Assembly (NCBI GenBank): GCA_029864095.1
Contig: JAOTUB010000006.1
Coordinates: 1-64,000, forward strand
DNA: 64,000 nt
DNA from: Gammaproteobacteria bacterium
GTDB taxonomy: Bacteria; Pseudomonadota; Gammaproteobacteria; Steroidobacterales; Woeseiaceae
Direction of reading: 5' to 3'
Part shown: positions 17,662 through 27,066 of the stretch, in pieces
Numbering within the stretch: position 1 is the stretch's first letter
Layout: the number at the start of each line of letters is the position of its first letter
The notes under the pieces: model-generated
Told to the model about the DNA's origin: nothing
Seen by the model: only the letters and a program-made list of their open reading frames with translations
Database searches by the model: none
Position numbers and translations under genes: made by a program

Positions 17662-17820
17662 GCATTCACAACAATCTGGCTGGATTGGCCCGGCATTCCA
17701 TATTGCGCCTCGGAACAATGGCTCGCAATCATCTCGGCCATTATTGGCATCAGTTGTTCCGGAGGTACGTGGCCCATGCCTGGAATGACCTCAAGCCGCG
17801 CGTTGCGCTTGGGCGGCTCT
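17661..17820 (-). pseudogene. C-terminal remnant of an alpha/beta hydrolase
   Basis: In the frame that ends at 17658-17660, the minus strand encodes about 50 residues with RLEVIPGMGHVPPEQ and a closing amphipathic helix. This is the usual C-terminus of an alpha/beta hydrolase, with the catalytic His in GMGH. No start and no upstream hydrolase sequence exist; the carotenoid oxygenase C-terminus runs directly into it in another frame. Its stop overlaps the WS/DGAT start as ATGA. An intact hydrolase gene was therefore probably once coupled to WS/DGAT and has been mostly replaced. Confidence 0.5.
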
Positions 17821-19272
17821 GATGTCTTCACCATGAGCCCAGGTCGCATGCGTGCCGCTTGATATCCTGTGCGGCAAAATAATCCTTGCGACCGGGCCCG
17901 CCTCGATGTCTGTCGCATCGACGATGACACACTCGGAACGATCTTCGATAAGGTCCGATACGAAAGTTACGAGGTAGCCGTCATCCTCGCTCCTGGCATT
18001 CAGCCTCGGTGCAAAACCGGCCTCTGAGCCGTACCGCTCTTCACCGAAGCTCAAAGACCACGACGTGTCCGTTTCCAGGTCATGCTTTAGAAGACCCGTG
18101 AACAGGAACCAACCGGGCTTGGGCATAGCGCTATAGGCGTAACGATACGGTTGGCCGCCATGGCGCTGGTTAATGATGCCGAACTCGAGCGTTCGATCAT
18201 CGAGACGTTGTTCTCGGGTTTCCCCGGTCTTGAGGTTGAAGCGCCAGCGGTGCAGTCGGGCCCCCATCAGTTCCTGATCCAGGTAGGCCATCATGCGTTC
18301 GAATCCCGGTGGCGCATTCGGGTAGCTCGCCGGTTCCGGATGCTCCTGGAAATAACCGTCCAACACGACTTCATCGCCGTCCTCGTAGGCATTGATCCAA
18401 TGCAGGACGTATGTCGGTTCCGCCTCGAACCAGCGAATCGTGTCGGGCGCGCCGTACCTCGGAATGATACCGAAACGCGACGGTATCTCGGGGAAGAAGC
18501 GCACCGCGTGAACTCCGCGCTGGAGCGCTTCTGGATCCCAGAACAGCGGCAGATCATTGATGATCGTGTAGTTTTCGGTGAACGCAATGTCATGCGGCAA
18601 GCGCGGACCGGGCAGCTCAACCGGAATGTAGTGCTTGAGCTTGTTGTCCGGCCCGACAACGCCGTAGTGGTAGTACGGTGCGTGTTTGGAATAATTAAAG
18701 AAGATCAGATCGCCGGTGTTTTCTACCAGCCTCGTGTGCGCCGAAATGCCGTCGATCGGCACCCACGATTCGGTGCCGTATTGTTCCAGCGTGTACGGGT
18801 CGAGACGGTAGCCCTCGCCACACTGATAAAACGTCGACAAAATTCGGCCGGCGTGAACAATGACGTCGGTCGAAGAAGAGTCTTTCAACCACTCCTGCGC
18901 ACCCCAACCCGGCCGTGTCGAGCGCTTCGGATGCTCCATCAGCCCGGCCCAAAGCGAATGGCCTGCCTCTTGCTCCGCTTGAAATCCCTTCGTGCGTACG
19001 AAGCGGTTTCGGTACTCGGCCTTGCCGTCTACGATGCTGATCGCATGAATCATGCCATCACCATCGAACGGGTGATAACGCCCGATAGCCTCATGAATCT
19101 GGTTCTCGGTATTGCGGACGTAGACGCCGTCAATATCCCGCGGAATTTCACCGATCACGTCCATGTCGGTCGCGTTGTACTCCGAGTAGTTTGGTGTCCA
19201 CGCACCGCTTAGGTACGGATGGTCAAATTCTTTGACGGTTGATTGAATACGATTCACTAGTTCGATCGTCAT
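17791..19272 (-). CDS. Carotenoid oxygenase family (apocarotenoid/stilbene cleavage)
   Basis: A 493-residue non-heme iron dioxygenase of the RPE65/carotenoid cleavage/lignostilbene dioxygenase family. The four iron-ligand histidines can be placed in SAHTRL, LPHDIAFT, LHWINAYE and the C-terminal GTHATW, and the FDGDGMIH motif is near residue 70. The enzyme cleaves a conjugated double bond with O2, giving two aldehydes; the substrate could be an apocarotenoid or a stilbene. The ATG at 19272 has GAGGG upstream. After GTHATW the C-terminus runs about 15 residues into a hydrolase remnant. The shared operator element lies about 60-80 bases upstream. Confidence 0.88.
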   Translation of the reverse strand: MTIELVNRIQSTVKEFDHPYLSGAWTPNYSEYNATDMDVIGEIPRDIDGVYVRNTENQIHEAIGRYHPFDGDGMIHAISIVDGKAEYRNRFVRTKGFQAEQEAGHSLWAGLMEHPKRSTRPGWGAQEWLKDSSSTDVIVHAGRILSTFYQCGEGYRLDPYTLEQYGTESWVPIDGISAHTRLVENTGDLIFFNYSKHAPYYHYGVVGPDNKLKHYIPVELPGPRLPHDIAFTENYTIINDLPLFWDPEALQRGVHAVRFFPEIPSRFGIIPRYGAPDTIRWFEAEPTYVLHWINAYEDGDEVVLDGYFQEHPEPASYPNAPPGFERMMAYLDQELMGARLHRWRFNLKTGETREQRLDDRTLEFGIINQRHGGQPYRYAYSAMPKPGWFLFTGLLKHDLETDTSWSLSFGEERYGSEAGFAPRLNARSEDDGYLVTFVSDLIEDRSECVIVDATDIEAGPVARIILPHRISSGTHATWAHGEDIRAAQAQRAA

Positions 19273-19328
19273 GGTGCCCTCGTTGAATTGACTGCAATGG
19301 CGACTGCCCAGAGTCACGCCTAGACCTA

Positions 19329-19354
19329 GTCAGTCTAATAGTGAAAGTTACTAT
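19329..19354. promoter_or_regulatory. Shared 26-bp operator-like element, copy 3
   Basis: The plus strand reads GTCAGTCTAATAG then TGAAAGTTACTAT; it matches copy 1 at all but three or four positions and copy 2 in its conserved ends. It lies upstream of the carotenoid oxygenase gene on the minus strand. On that strand its ends read ATAGTNACTT and AGACTNAC. Confidence 0.7.
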
Positions 19355-19428
19355 TTACAAAAGTTACCAGCGTGGGGCGCGCTTGGCAAGTGAAGAAACA
19401 CCTGTCTACCAGCAGCATGGGAGTCAGG

Positions 19429-19917
19429 TCATTCTGCGCGGCGCTCGAGTGTCGTAACCACGAAATCGTAATCGTTCGCCTCGTCAGCGGCACACTCCTC
19501 GCTGCTGATCTCGCGCCAGTCTGCGCTGTCGAAATCCGGCAAGAAAACGTCACCGTCGATTTCCACTCGCACACGCGTCAGATAAATCCGCTCGGCTAGC
19601 GGCAGGAATTGCTGATAGATATGACCGCCGCCGATGATCATGATTTCTGTGGCATCCCCCGCAGCCGCGACGGCCGCGTCGATCGAGTGCACGACATCAC
19701 AGCCAGCGGCCTGATAATCGGCCTGTCGCGTGATGACGATATTCTGCCGCCCCGGCAACGGACGGCCGATCGATTCGAACGTCAGGCGCCCCATGACGAT
19801 CGGCTTGCCCGTAGTCAGGGCTTTGAATCGCTTGAGGTCGCTGGAAAGTCGCCACGGCAGTTTGCCCTCTGCGCCGATGACGTTGTTGATGGATGCCGCG
19901 ACAATCAGAGAGATCAT
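19429..19917 (-). CDS. folA: Dihydrofolate reductase
   Basis: A 162-residue dihydrofolate reductase, which reduces dihydrofolate to tetrahydrofolate with NADPH. The start (MISLIVAASINNVIG), the LPWRLSSDLKRFK active-site segment with D27-type acid, MGRLTFESIGRPLPGR and IIGGGHIYQQF are all in family order and length. It lies downstream of thyA on the same strand, the usual pairing because thymidylate synthase generates dihydrofolate. Confidence 0.96.
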   Translation of the reverse strand: MISLIVAASINNVIGAEGKLPWRLSSDLKRFKALTTGKPIVMGRLTFESIGRPLPGRQNIVITRQADYQAAGCDVVHSIDAAVAAAGDATEIMIIGGGHIYQQFLPLAERIYLTRVRVEIDGDVFLPDFDSADWREISSEECAADEANDYDFVVTTLERRAE

Positions 19918-19980
19918 TTGTGATTCGATTCGCCCGCATGTTTATCCCGCTTGGGGCAGCGAGCTCCAAGAGTTGCGTGG

Positions 19981-20775
19981 CTATACCGCAACAGCGGCGC
20001 GAATATGCGGATGCGACTCGTAGTTCAGAATCTCGAAATCGTCGAACTCGTAATCGAAAATAGTCGACGGTCGACGTTTGATCGCAAGACGAGGCAACGG
20101 CAGCGGTTTACGTCGCAGCTGCTCATCGGCTTGCTCGAGGTGGTTGCTGTAGAGATGGCAGTCACCGCCCGTCCACACGAAATCGCCCACCCCCAGATCA
20201 GCCTGTTGCGCCAGCATGTGCGTTAGCAGTGCGTACGAGGCGATGTTGAACGGGACGCCGAGGAAAATATCGCAGCTGCGTTGATAAAGTTGGCAAGAGA
20301 GTTTGCTGTCAGCAACCCAGAACTGGAACAGGCAGTGGCATGGCGGCAGGACCATGTGCTCGATTTCGGCAACGTTCCAGGCGCTCAGAATGATACGCCG
20401 GGAGTTGGGGTCTTCCCTGAGCTGCCGCATTATTTGTGCTATCTGATCGACGCTGCCGCCGTCCGGCGTCGGCCAGCTGCGCCATTGCACTCCATACACA
20501 GGACCGAGTTCACCATTCTCATCAGCCCACTCGTCCCAGATCGAAACACCGTTGTCCTTGAGGTACTTGATATTGCTTTCGCCGCGCAGGAACCACAGCA
20601 ATTCATGAATGATGGACCGTAAGTGCAATTTCTTCGTTGTGACAACCGGAAAACCAGCGCTCAGGTCGAAGCGCATCTGATGCCCGAACTTGCTGAGCGT
20701 GCCGGTGCCGGTTCTGTCTTCTTTTTTGACGCCGTGTTCGCGCACTTCGCGCATCAGCGACAGATATTGGTGCAT
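19981..20775 (-). CDS. thyA: Thymidylate synthase
   Basis: A 264-residue protein, the same length as E. coli ThyA. It makes dTMP from dUMP using methylenetetrahydrofolate. The catalytic cysteine sits in [12 protein letters not shown], with the phosphate-binding [13 protein letters not shown] segment before it and the [12 protein letters not shown] and HLYSNHLEQ dUMP-binding segments after. The ATG at 20775 follows the lgt stop by one base, so lgt and thyA are one transcript; folA follows 63 bases later. Confidence 0.97.
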   Translation of the reverse strand: MHQYLSLMREVREHGVKKEDRTGTGTLSKFGHQMRFDLSAGFPVVTTKKLHLRSIIHELLWFLRGESNIKYLKDNGVSIWDEWADENGELGPVYGVQWRSWPTPDGGSVDQIAQIMRQLREDPNSRRIILSAWNVAEIEHMVLPPCHCLFQFWVADSKLSCQLYQRSCDIFLGVPFNIASYALLTHMLAQQADLGVGDFVWTGGDCHLYSNHLEQADEQLRRKPLPLPRLAIKRRPSTIFDYEFDDFEILNYESHPHIRAAVAV

Positions 20776-20776
20776 A

Positions 20777-21565
20777 TCAGGCAGCTGCCTCCTTGTTTCT
20801 TGAGCGATACGCCATGGCCAGCATCGTAGCACCGATAATGATCATGGGCGCACTCAGAATCTGGCCCATCGTGACCCAGTCCGCCAGTAAATAGCCGATA
20901 TGCGCATCTGGCACACGGTAAAACTCGATGTAAAACCTGAAGATTCCGTACAACGTCAAAAAAAGCCCTGACACGGCCATGTACGGCCGCGGCCGCGACG
21001 AGAACCACCAGAGAACCGCAAACAGGACGAAACCCTCGAGCGCCGCCTCATAGAGCTGCGACGGATGCAGAACCTGGCCTTTGTACAACACGCCCCATGC
21101 CACTTCGGTTGGCTTGCCCCAGAGTTCGCCGTTGATGAAGTTGCCAATGCGGCCGAACCCGAGACCCAGCGGCACAAGCGGCCCTATGAAATCAGTAACT
21201 TGCCACATGGTCAGGCCGCGCTTGCGAGCGAACAGCCACATCGCCACGAGCACGCCGACGAGCCCGCCGTGGAACGACATGCCGCCTTCCCAAATCTTGA
21301 ACAAATAAAGCGGGTCTTCGAGAAATGTCGCCCAGTTGTATACGACGACAGAGCCAATGCGCCCGCCGACGATGACGCCAAGCATCGCGTTGAATATCAG
21401 ATCGTCGACCTGGTCTGCTTTAATCGGAGAATGCTTTACATGGCAGCGCCGCCTCGCCAACCACCAGGCAAACAGGAATCCGATGACGTACATCAATCCG
21501 TACCAACGGATCTTAAGAAATCCGATCTGAAAAATGATCGGATCGATCTCGGGGTAGACGATCAT
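20777..21565 (-). CDS. lgt: Prolipoprotein diacylglyceryl transferase
   Basis: A 262-residue inner-membrane enzyme with seven helices. It transfers diacylglycerol from phosphatidylglycerol to the lipobox cysteine of prolipoproteins. The Lgt signature is clear: the [10 protein letters not shown]-terminus with the essential Tyr, HGGLVG near residue 97, [13 protein letters not shown] near 135-147 and HPSQLYEA near 170. It is the first gene of the lgt-thyA-folA unit, an order common in gammaproteobacteria. Confidence 0.96.
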   Translation of the reverse strand: MIVYPEIDPIIFQIGFLKIRWYGLMYVIGFLFAWWLARRRCHVKHSPIKADQVDDLIFNAMLGVIVGGRIGSVVVYNWATFLEDPLYLFKIWEGGMSFHGGLVGVLVAMWLFARKRGLTMWQVTDFIGPLVPLGLGFGRIGNFINGELWGKPTEVAWGVLYKGQVLHPSQLYEAALEGFVLFAVLWWFSSRPRPYMAVSGLFLTLYGIFRFYIEFYRVPDAHIGYLLADWVTMGQILSAPMIIIGATMLAMAYRSRNKEAAA

Positions 21566-21607
21566 GAAATGCTTCGGTTTGGAACGGGACCTGTATCATA
21601 GCAAACC

Positions 21608-23659
21608 ATGAGCAATCGCCTCGCTAAAGAAACCAGCCCTTACCTGCTGCAACACGCCGATAATCCGGTCGACTGGTACCCGTGGGGCGACGAGGCGTTC
21701 GAGCTCGCGCGCGAAACCGGCAAACCGGTGCTGCTGTCGGTCGGTTACTCGGCTTGTCACTGGTGCCACGTTATGGCGCACGAGTCCTTCGAGGACGCTG
21801 CGACCGCCGAACTCATGAACCAGCTATTCGTCAACATCAAAGTCGACCGCGAAGAACGGCCGGATGTGGACAAGATCTACCAGACCGCGCACCAACTCTT
21901 GATGCAACGCGGCGGGGGCTGGCCACTGACGATGTTCCTCAGCGCCGAGGATCAGCGGCCATTTTTTGGCGGCACCTACTTTCCCAAAGACGCCCGCTAC
22001 GGCATGCCAAGCTTCACAGAATTACTCACTCAAGTGTCACGCTATTACGTGGAAAATAGCGACAGTATCCGCGAACAAGGCGCACGGCTCACAGATGTGC
22101 TGGATCAACTTGTTCCGCCCGCTGCCTCCCCCGCGCAACAGATGAATGCAACGCCGTTTGCCAAAGTTGCACAACAGCTCAGTCAGAATTTCGATCGCGA
22201 ATTTGGCGGGCATTGCGGTGCGCCCAAGTTTCCGCACCCGCAGACAATCGCGTGGCTGCTGCGGACCTGGCGTAAATCGGCGAACGATGCCGAACCTGAT
22301 GTCGACGCGTTGTTCATGGCCACGCTGACCCTGACACGCATGGCCGAGGGCGGCATCTACGATCACGTCGCCGGCGGATTTTGCCGTTACTCGGTCGACC
22401 GCTACTGGCAGATCCCGCATTTCGAGAAAATGCTATATGACAATGGCCCGCTGCTGGCCATCTACTCGCAGGCGTTTCTCGCGACAGGCGACACGCTGTT
22501 CGCTGACACTGCCAATCAGACGGCCGACTGGATGCTTGCCGACATGCGCTCGCCCCAGGGCAGTTTCTATTCGTCACGCGATGCCGATTCAGAGGGAGTA
22601 GAAGGCAAGTACTACGTCTGGACCCCTGATCAAGTCGCGGCGTTGCTCAGTTCTGATGACTACGCGATCGTCGCGCGGCGTTTCGGTCTCGATGCCGACG
22701 CGAACTTCGAAGGCAGCTGGCACTTGACCGTACGCGAGCCGATTGACGAAATCGCGAATGACCTCGGCCGGTCCGCCGATCAGGTCAAGGCAGCGATCGA
22801 TCGGGCCAAAGCGGCCCTGTTGGCAGAACGCGAATCGCGAGTGCCGCCGGGCCGTGATGACAAACAGCTGACGTCATGGAACGCGCTTGCGATTCGTGGC
22901 TTGACCATCGCCGGGCGTATTCTCGAGCGGGACGAACTCATCGATGCCGCTGTCGCGGCGTGCACGATGATTCACGACAAGCTCATGGTCGGTGGCCGAT
23001 TACTTGCAAGCTACAAGGATGGCGAAGCCAGGTTCCCGGCCTACCTCGACGACTATGCGTTTCTGATCGACGCGCTAATCGAGTTACTGCAGACGCGCTG
23101 GGATAGTGCGCAGCTCGAGTTCGCGGTGCAACTCGCGGAGACGCTGCTCACCCATTTCGAAGACCAGGACAACGGTGGTTTTTATTTCACGGCGGACGAC
23201 CATGAGGCGCTCATGCACCGGCCGAAACCGCTTGCTGATGAGGCCATGCCGTCCGGCAACGGGACAGCGGCTTTCGCCCTGCAGCGGCTCGGGCACCTCG
23301 TTGGTGAGCCCCGTTACCTGGAGGCCGCCGAAAGAGCGCTGCGAAGCGCGTGGCAGGCAATGGACGAGTATCCACATGGCCATGTGACGCTGCTGTCGGC
23401 CCTCGAGGAATTCCTGAATCCGCCCGAAATCATCGTGATTCGCGGCGCGGCAGCGGAAATCGAACGCTGGCGGGACTCGGCGGCCAGGCTCTATGCGCCA
23501 TCGCGACTCTTGTTCGCGATCGACGAGAAGCAGAAGGACCTGCCCGGACTTATCGCCGAGCGCGCGCCGGTTCCTGGCGAGACCGTCGCCTACCGGTGTG
23601 TCGGCACGCATTGCGAACTGCCGGTTACGACCTGGGAGGCGCTGGCCGCTAGCCTGTGA
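21608..23659 (+). CDS. DUF255 thioredoxin-domain protein (YyaL/SSP411 family)
   Basis: A 683-residue cytoplasmic protein. The N-terminal thioredoxin-like DUF255 domain begins [21 protein letters not shown] and holds the CHWCHVM motif at about residue 55. An alpha/alpha toroid domain like those of cellobiose epimerases or glycosidases follows. The family is widespread but its reaction is unestablished. It diverges from lgt with 42 bases between, and its end overlaps the convergent regulator gene by 11 bases. Confidence 0.88.
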   Translation: MSNRLAKETSPYLLQHADNPVDWYPWGDEAFELARETGKPVLLSVGYSACHWCHVMAHESFEDAATAELMNQLFVNIKVDREERPDVDKIYQTAHQLLMQRGGGWPLTMFLSAEDQRPFFGGTYFPKDARYGMPSFTELLTQVSRYYVENSDSIREQGARLTDVLDQLVPPAASPAQQMNATPFAKVAQQLSQNFDREFGGHCGAPKFPHPQTIAWLLRTWRKSANDAEPDVDALFMATLTLTRMAEGGIYDHVAGGFCRYSVDRYWQIPHFEKMLYDNGPLLAIYSQAFLATGDTLFADTANQTADWMLADMRSPQGSFYSSRDADSEGVEGKYYVWTPDQVAALLSSDDYAIVARRFGLDADANFEGSWHLTVREPIDEIANDLGRSADQVKAAIDRAKAALLAERESRVPPGRDDKQLTSWNALAIRGLTIAGRILERDELIDAAVAACTMIHDKLMVGGRLLASYKDGEARFPAYLDDYAFLIDALIELLQTRWDSAQLEFAVQLAETLLTHFEDQDNGGFYFTADDHEALMHRPKPLADEAMPSGNGTAAFALQRLGHLVGEPRYLEAAERALRSAWQAMDEYPHGHVTLLSALEEFLNPPEIIVIRGAAAEIERWRDSAARLYAPSRLLFAIDEKQKDLPGLIAERAPVPGETVAYRCVGTHCELPVTTWEALAASL

Positions 23660-25202
23660 GTACCGCCTCCCGAATCTCGTCGATTTTCGGTTTCAACTTC
23701 GGCTTTGGCGCCCCGAGACAATGTTTGTCGCGCGGACAGTTCGAGCTGCGCTGGCAGATAATCGTCGCGTCAGTTTCTGCGCCGTATGCGATCCAGCCGA
23801 TGTTGAGGATCTTGCTGATACTGATTAGCTGCTCCTTCGCTTCGGTCGGGATCCGGGCTGACCCGCCGCCTGCATTGCAGCTTGCTTCGATCATGTCTAT
23901 CGTCCGCATCGCGTCGATGGTCTGAGCGCTCAGCGCCGGCGCGAGATCGACCCCGGCGCACAGGACATGGGGATTGCCCGCCGCGTCTTTACTGCGAATC
24001 GACTGACAGCAATACAGGCGTTTGTCATCGCCGCTGCGCAAGATCGAGATCTGCGCCGCCGGTTGTGTCGATCGGGTATTCAGCATGCGAAAGACCGCCC
24101 AATGCTGGCACGGGTCGGACACCATCGTCATGTTTCCCCATGGCAAGGGAATACCGTTGCCGCGATATACCGCGCGCAGATTCCCCGGCGGATACGCATC
24201 AAAATAATGCCAGTGTGGATACGGTGAGACGCTCGACATGCGCCGCATTACAAGCGTTGTGGTCAAATCGATCGCGTCGCCAGAGTTGATCGCATACGCG
24301 TGTTTTGCAAGAAACTGCCGGAACGGCGTCTTCGGCGCAAGTAGCGCCGCGGCAAAATAGCTGCACTCAAAATCACGCCATGCATAGAGAATGTCTTTGG
24401 CGTCGATGTTTGCCGAGTCCGCGTCGTGACGGCGACCGCTGACCCTGCCACCGGATACCTGCGGTGCACGAGCACCGTCGCCTCCGTGCAGAACCATGTG
24501 CGCAACATGATTTGCAATGTCAAACTTGAGTCTTGCCGGCATCGCTTGGAGCGACCGGTTCAGATAAATCTTGTTCGGCGCATCGAAAAACGAGCGCACC
24601 AGCGTATTGAGTGGCCTGTCCGTGTCGCCACTGTCTTCGAATGAACTCTTATCGAACCACTCGATTTTCAAGCCCATGCGCTTCGCGATCTGCAGAATAT
24701 CGTGTTCGTGCAAGGGGAATTGTTTTTTGCCAACGCTCTCGGCCGCACGCTCGAGATCCGGAAAACGGTTCTTGCTTTCTTCCTGGTGCGCACGAATCAA
24801 AAGATGCGCGAACTGCCTGCCCGTGGTCCCGGTCTGCGCGAGCAGCTCCGGAATGGCGAGCTGCAGAAGTTTTTGCGAAAACAGGAAGCCGGGCTCGAGC
24901 GGCATGCCGCTGACCGCCGCGTCCGGTGCCGTATCGATGACCTCCTCGTCCAGTGATTCATCAAAAAACCACTCCGGTGTCTTCTGAAAGATATCGGCAA
25001 CGATTTGCAGCAGCCGTTCTGATGGAACGCGCTTGCCGTTTTCGATCATCGACAGATACGAAACCGAGGGCGCCGCCTCAGCATCAACCTGGATGCAGCG
25101 AACCGACAAATCCTCGAGCGTGAGGTTATTGCGCTTGCGTAAGCCCTTGATTTTGGAACCCAGAAAGTGGGCTTTGCGCCTCAGGCCCTGTTGTAATGCC
25201 AT
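23649..25202 (-). CDS. ScfR/RamB-like short-chain fatty acyl-CoA regulator
   Basis: A 517-residue regulator. Residues about 15-75 form an XRE helix-turn-helix ([23 protein letters not shown]), followed by an IrrE/ImmA-like middle region, then a DUF2083-type C-terminal domain rich in cysteines. RamB in Corynebacterium and related regulators of this family control glyoxylate-cycle and acetate/propionate genes through acyl-CoA sensing. Here it is divergent from isocitrate lyase, which agrees with that role. Two TGTGAAATT boxes occupy the intergenic space. Confidence 0.85.
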   Translation of the reverse strand: MALQQGLRRKAHFLGSKIKGLRKRNNLTLEDLSVRCIQVDAEAAPSVSYLSMIENGKRVPSERLLQIVADIFQKTPEWFFDESLDEEVIDTAPDAAVSGMPLEPGFLFSQKLLQLAIPELLAQTGTTGRQFAHLLIRAHQEESKNRFPDLERAAESVGKKQFPLHEHDILQIAKRMGLKIEWFDKSSFEDSGDTDRPLNTLVRSFFDAPNKIYLNRSLQAMPARLKFDIANHVAHMVLHGGDGARAPQVSGGRVSGRRHDADSANIDAKDILYAWRDFECSYFAAALLAPKTPFRQFLAKHAYAINSGDAIDLTTTLVMRRMSSVSPYPHWHYFDAYPPGNLRAVYRGNGIPLPWGNMTMVSDPCQHWAVFRMLNTRSTQPAAQISILRSGDDKRLYCCQSIRSKDAAGNPHVLCAGVDLAPALSAQTIDAMRTIDMIEASCNAGGGSARIPTEAKEQLISISKILNIGWIAYGAETDATIICQRSSNCPRDKHCLGAPKPKLKPKIDEIREAVLTG

Positions 25203-25212
25203 TTTGACACCT

Positions 25213-25257
25213 TTGTGAAATTAACACTGTCAAATTTTTCCTGTGAAATTTTATCAC
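25213..25257. promoter_or_regulatory. Two TGTGAAATT boxes between scfR-like and aceA genes
   Basis: TGTGAAATT occurs at about 25214-25222 and again at 25242-25250, 28 bases apart. The second copy continues into a 17-base imperfect palindrome, TGTGA-N7-TCACA. Both lie between the divergent regulator and isocitrate lyase genes. They are good candidates for the regulator's own binding sites, giving autoregulation and control of aceA. Confidence 0.5.
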
Positions 25258-25304
25258 ATTGCTGCGTAGTATAGCGCGTAGACCACTCTACCGGGCAGGA
25301 AAGC

Positions 25305-26588
25305 ATGATGACACGAGAGGAACAGATCAAACGGCTTGAATCCGAATGGGCAGACAGCCCACGCTGGAAAGGCATTACGCGCAGTTATAGCGCCGAAGAT
25401 GTCGTCAAACTGCGCGGCTCCGTTCAGATCGAACACACACTGGCCCGTCTCGGCAGCGAGAAATTCTGGCGTCTGGTTAATCAGGAAGAACCGGTCTGCG
25501 GACTCGGTGCGCTGACCGGCAACCAGGCCATTCAGGATGTCCAGGCAGGACTCAAGGCCATCTACTGCTCGGGCTGGCAGGTTGCAGGCGACGGCAACAG
25601 CGCCGGCGAGATGTACCCTGATCAAAGCCTCTACCCCGTCGACTCAGTGCCGAAGATGGTCGAGCGCATCAACAACGCGCTGATACGCACCGACGAGATT
25701 TATGCGCTGAACGGTGACGACAGCATCGACTGGTTCCCACCGATTATTGCCGACGCCGAAGCCGGCTTCGGCGGCAACCTGAACGCGTTCGAACTTATGA
25801 AGAGCATGATTCGTGCGGGCGCGGCCGGGGTACATTTCGAAGACCAGCTGTCTTCGGCCAAGAAATGCGGCCACATGGGCGGCAAAGTTCTCGTACCGAC
25901 CCACGAGGCGGTCGCAAAGCTCAACGCAGCCAGACTGGCGGCCGACGTATGCGGCGTGCCTACCGTCCTGCTTGCCCGCACAGATGCCGATGCAGCCAAC
26001 CTGATCACGTCGGACTCGGACGATCGCGACCATCGATTCATTACCGGTGAGCGCACGCCTGAAGGTTTCTATCGCACGAACGCCGGACTCGATCAAGCGA
26101 TCGCGCGCGGCCTTGCGTATGCGCCGTATGCCGATCTGCTCTGGTGCGAGACATCGAAGCCGGATCTCGATCAGGCGCGTCGCTTCGCAGAAGCAATCCA
26201 TGCGGTGTTTCCGGGCAAACTGCTCGCCTACAACTGCTCGCCGTCGTTCAACTGGAAGGCGAATCTCGATGACGACACGATGAAGACCTTCCGCGAGGAA
26301 CTCGGCAAGATGGGTTTCAAGTTCCAGTTCATCACCTTGGCCGGATGGCACGCACTAAACTCGAGCATGTTCAATCTCGCGCGCGCATACAGGCAAGATG
26401 GCATGTACGCCTACTCGCAGTTGCAGCAGCAAGAGTTTGCAGATGAGAAACACGGTTTTCGCGCTGCCAAGCACCAGTCGTTTGTCGGTGCCGGTTACTT
26501 CGACGCCGTACAGAACGCGATTATGCACGGACTTTCCTCGACGACTGCACTGCACGGCAGTACCGAGGAGGAGCAGTTTGTCGCCTAG
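25305..26588 (+). CDS. aceA: Isocitrate lyase
   Basis: A 427-residue isocitrate lyase, which splits isocitrate to glyoxylate and succinate in the glyoxylate bypass. The catalytic loop [10 protein letters not shown] lies near residue 186. Family segments such as [23 protein letters not shown] (Mg2+ binding), [18 protein letters not shown] and [11 protein letters not shown] are in order. AGGAA lies about six bases before the ATG at 25305. It diverges from a RamB-like regulator gene and is followed by a gene for a malate-synthase-G-like domain. Confidence 0.96.
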   Translation: MMTREEQIKRLESEWADSPRWKGITRSYSAEDVVKLRGSVQIEHTLARLGSEKFWRLVNQEEPVCGLGALTGNQAIQDVQAGLKAIYCSGWQVAGDGNSAGEMYPDQSLYPVDSVPKMVERINNALIRTDEIYALNGDDSIDWFPPIIADAEAGFGGNLNAFELMKSMIRAGAAGVHFEDQLSSAKKCGHMGGKVLVPTHEAVAKLNAARLAADVCGVPTVLLARTDADAANLITSDSDDRDHRFITGERTPEGFYRTNAGLDQAIARGLAYAPYADLLWCETSKPDLDQARRFAEAIHAVFPGKLLAYNCSPSFNWKANLDDDTMKTFREELGKMGFKFQFITLAGWHALNSSMFNLARAYRQDGMYAYSQLQQQEFADEKHGFRAAKHQSFVGAGYFDAVQNAIMHGLSSTTALHGSTEEEQFVA

Positions 26589-26624
26589 CTCCAATCAGCG
26601 CCAGCCGTTGGCGGGGGAATTGAC

Positions 26625-27035
26625 ATGCATTCATTGAGTCTTGACCGGATGTCCGGGGTTGCCCATTACGCAACGAGCTTGCTGGACGACGTGATTCCGC
26701 TGCGGGACGCGAGTCACGCCGACGTCGTCAGATATTCCGTGGAAATCCCGATGCGCTACGCAGAATGTTTCGGCGTGTTGAATTGCGGGCGCAAAATACC
26801 TCTTGTTGATAACCGACAGTTCGTCGGCTGGTCATGCCACGATGCCAAGCGCTCGCTCCTGTTCCGTAACGAGGAAGTGCACGTTGAGATTCACGTTGAC
26901 CCGGACGATCCCAGTAGCTGTAGTCAACCTGGATTCGTACGCGACATCATCCTTCAGCCCAGGGACCGCGAAATAACGGGCGCGCAACCGCGGCGAAAGT
27001 TCATTGCCGTCGATGGCAGTCTGATCGTACTGTAG
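26625..27035 (+). CDS. Stand-alone malate synthase G beta-domain-like protein
   Basis: A 136-residue protein 37 bases after aceA, with a GGGGGA ribosome binding site. Residues about 12-115 resemble the N-terminal/beta-domain part of malate synthase G. These are a segment like 'YA..LLDD..PL..ASHADVV.Y.V', then 'L.D..QFVG', then a 'LLFRN..VHVEI..D' segment that in GlcB precedes the TIM barrel. The barrel with the catalytic Arg and Asp is absent, so it cannot be an active malate synthase. It may be the relic of a lost glcB or a domain with its own role. No intact malate synthase gene is in the window. Confidence 0.55.
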   Translation: MHSLSLDRMSGVAHYATSLLDDVIPLRDASHADVVRYSVEIPMRYAECFGVLNCGRKIPLVDNRQFVGWSCHDAKRSLLFRNEEVHVEIHVDPDDPSSCSQPGFVRDIILQPRDREITGAQPRRKFIAVDGSLIVL

Positions 27036-27066
27036 GAGCCTGCCTCGAAAGACCCGCTACAGCGCA

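Noticed and set aside
18151-19212. 353-codon plus-strand frame opposite the carotenoid oxygenase
   Set aside because: It lies wholly antisense to a gene with all its active-site histidines and shows no family features.
25242-25258. TGTGA-N7-TCACA as a Crp site before aceA
   Set aside because: Crp sites need six bases between the half-sites; here there are seven, and the TGTGAAATT part is repeated upstream, which fits the adjacent regulator better.
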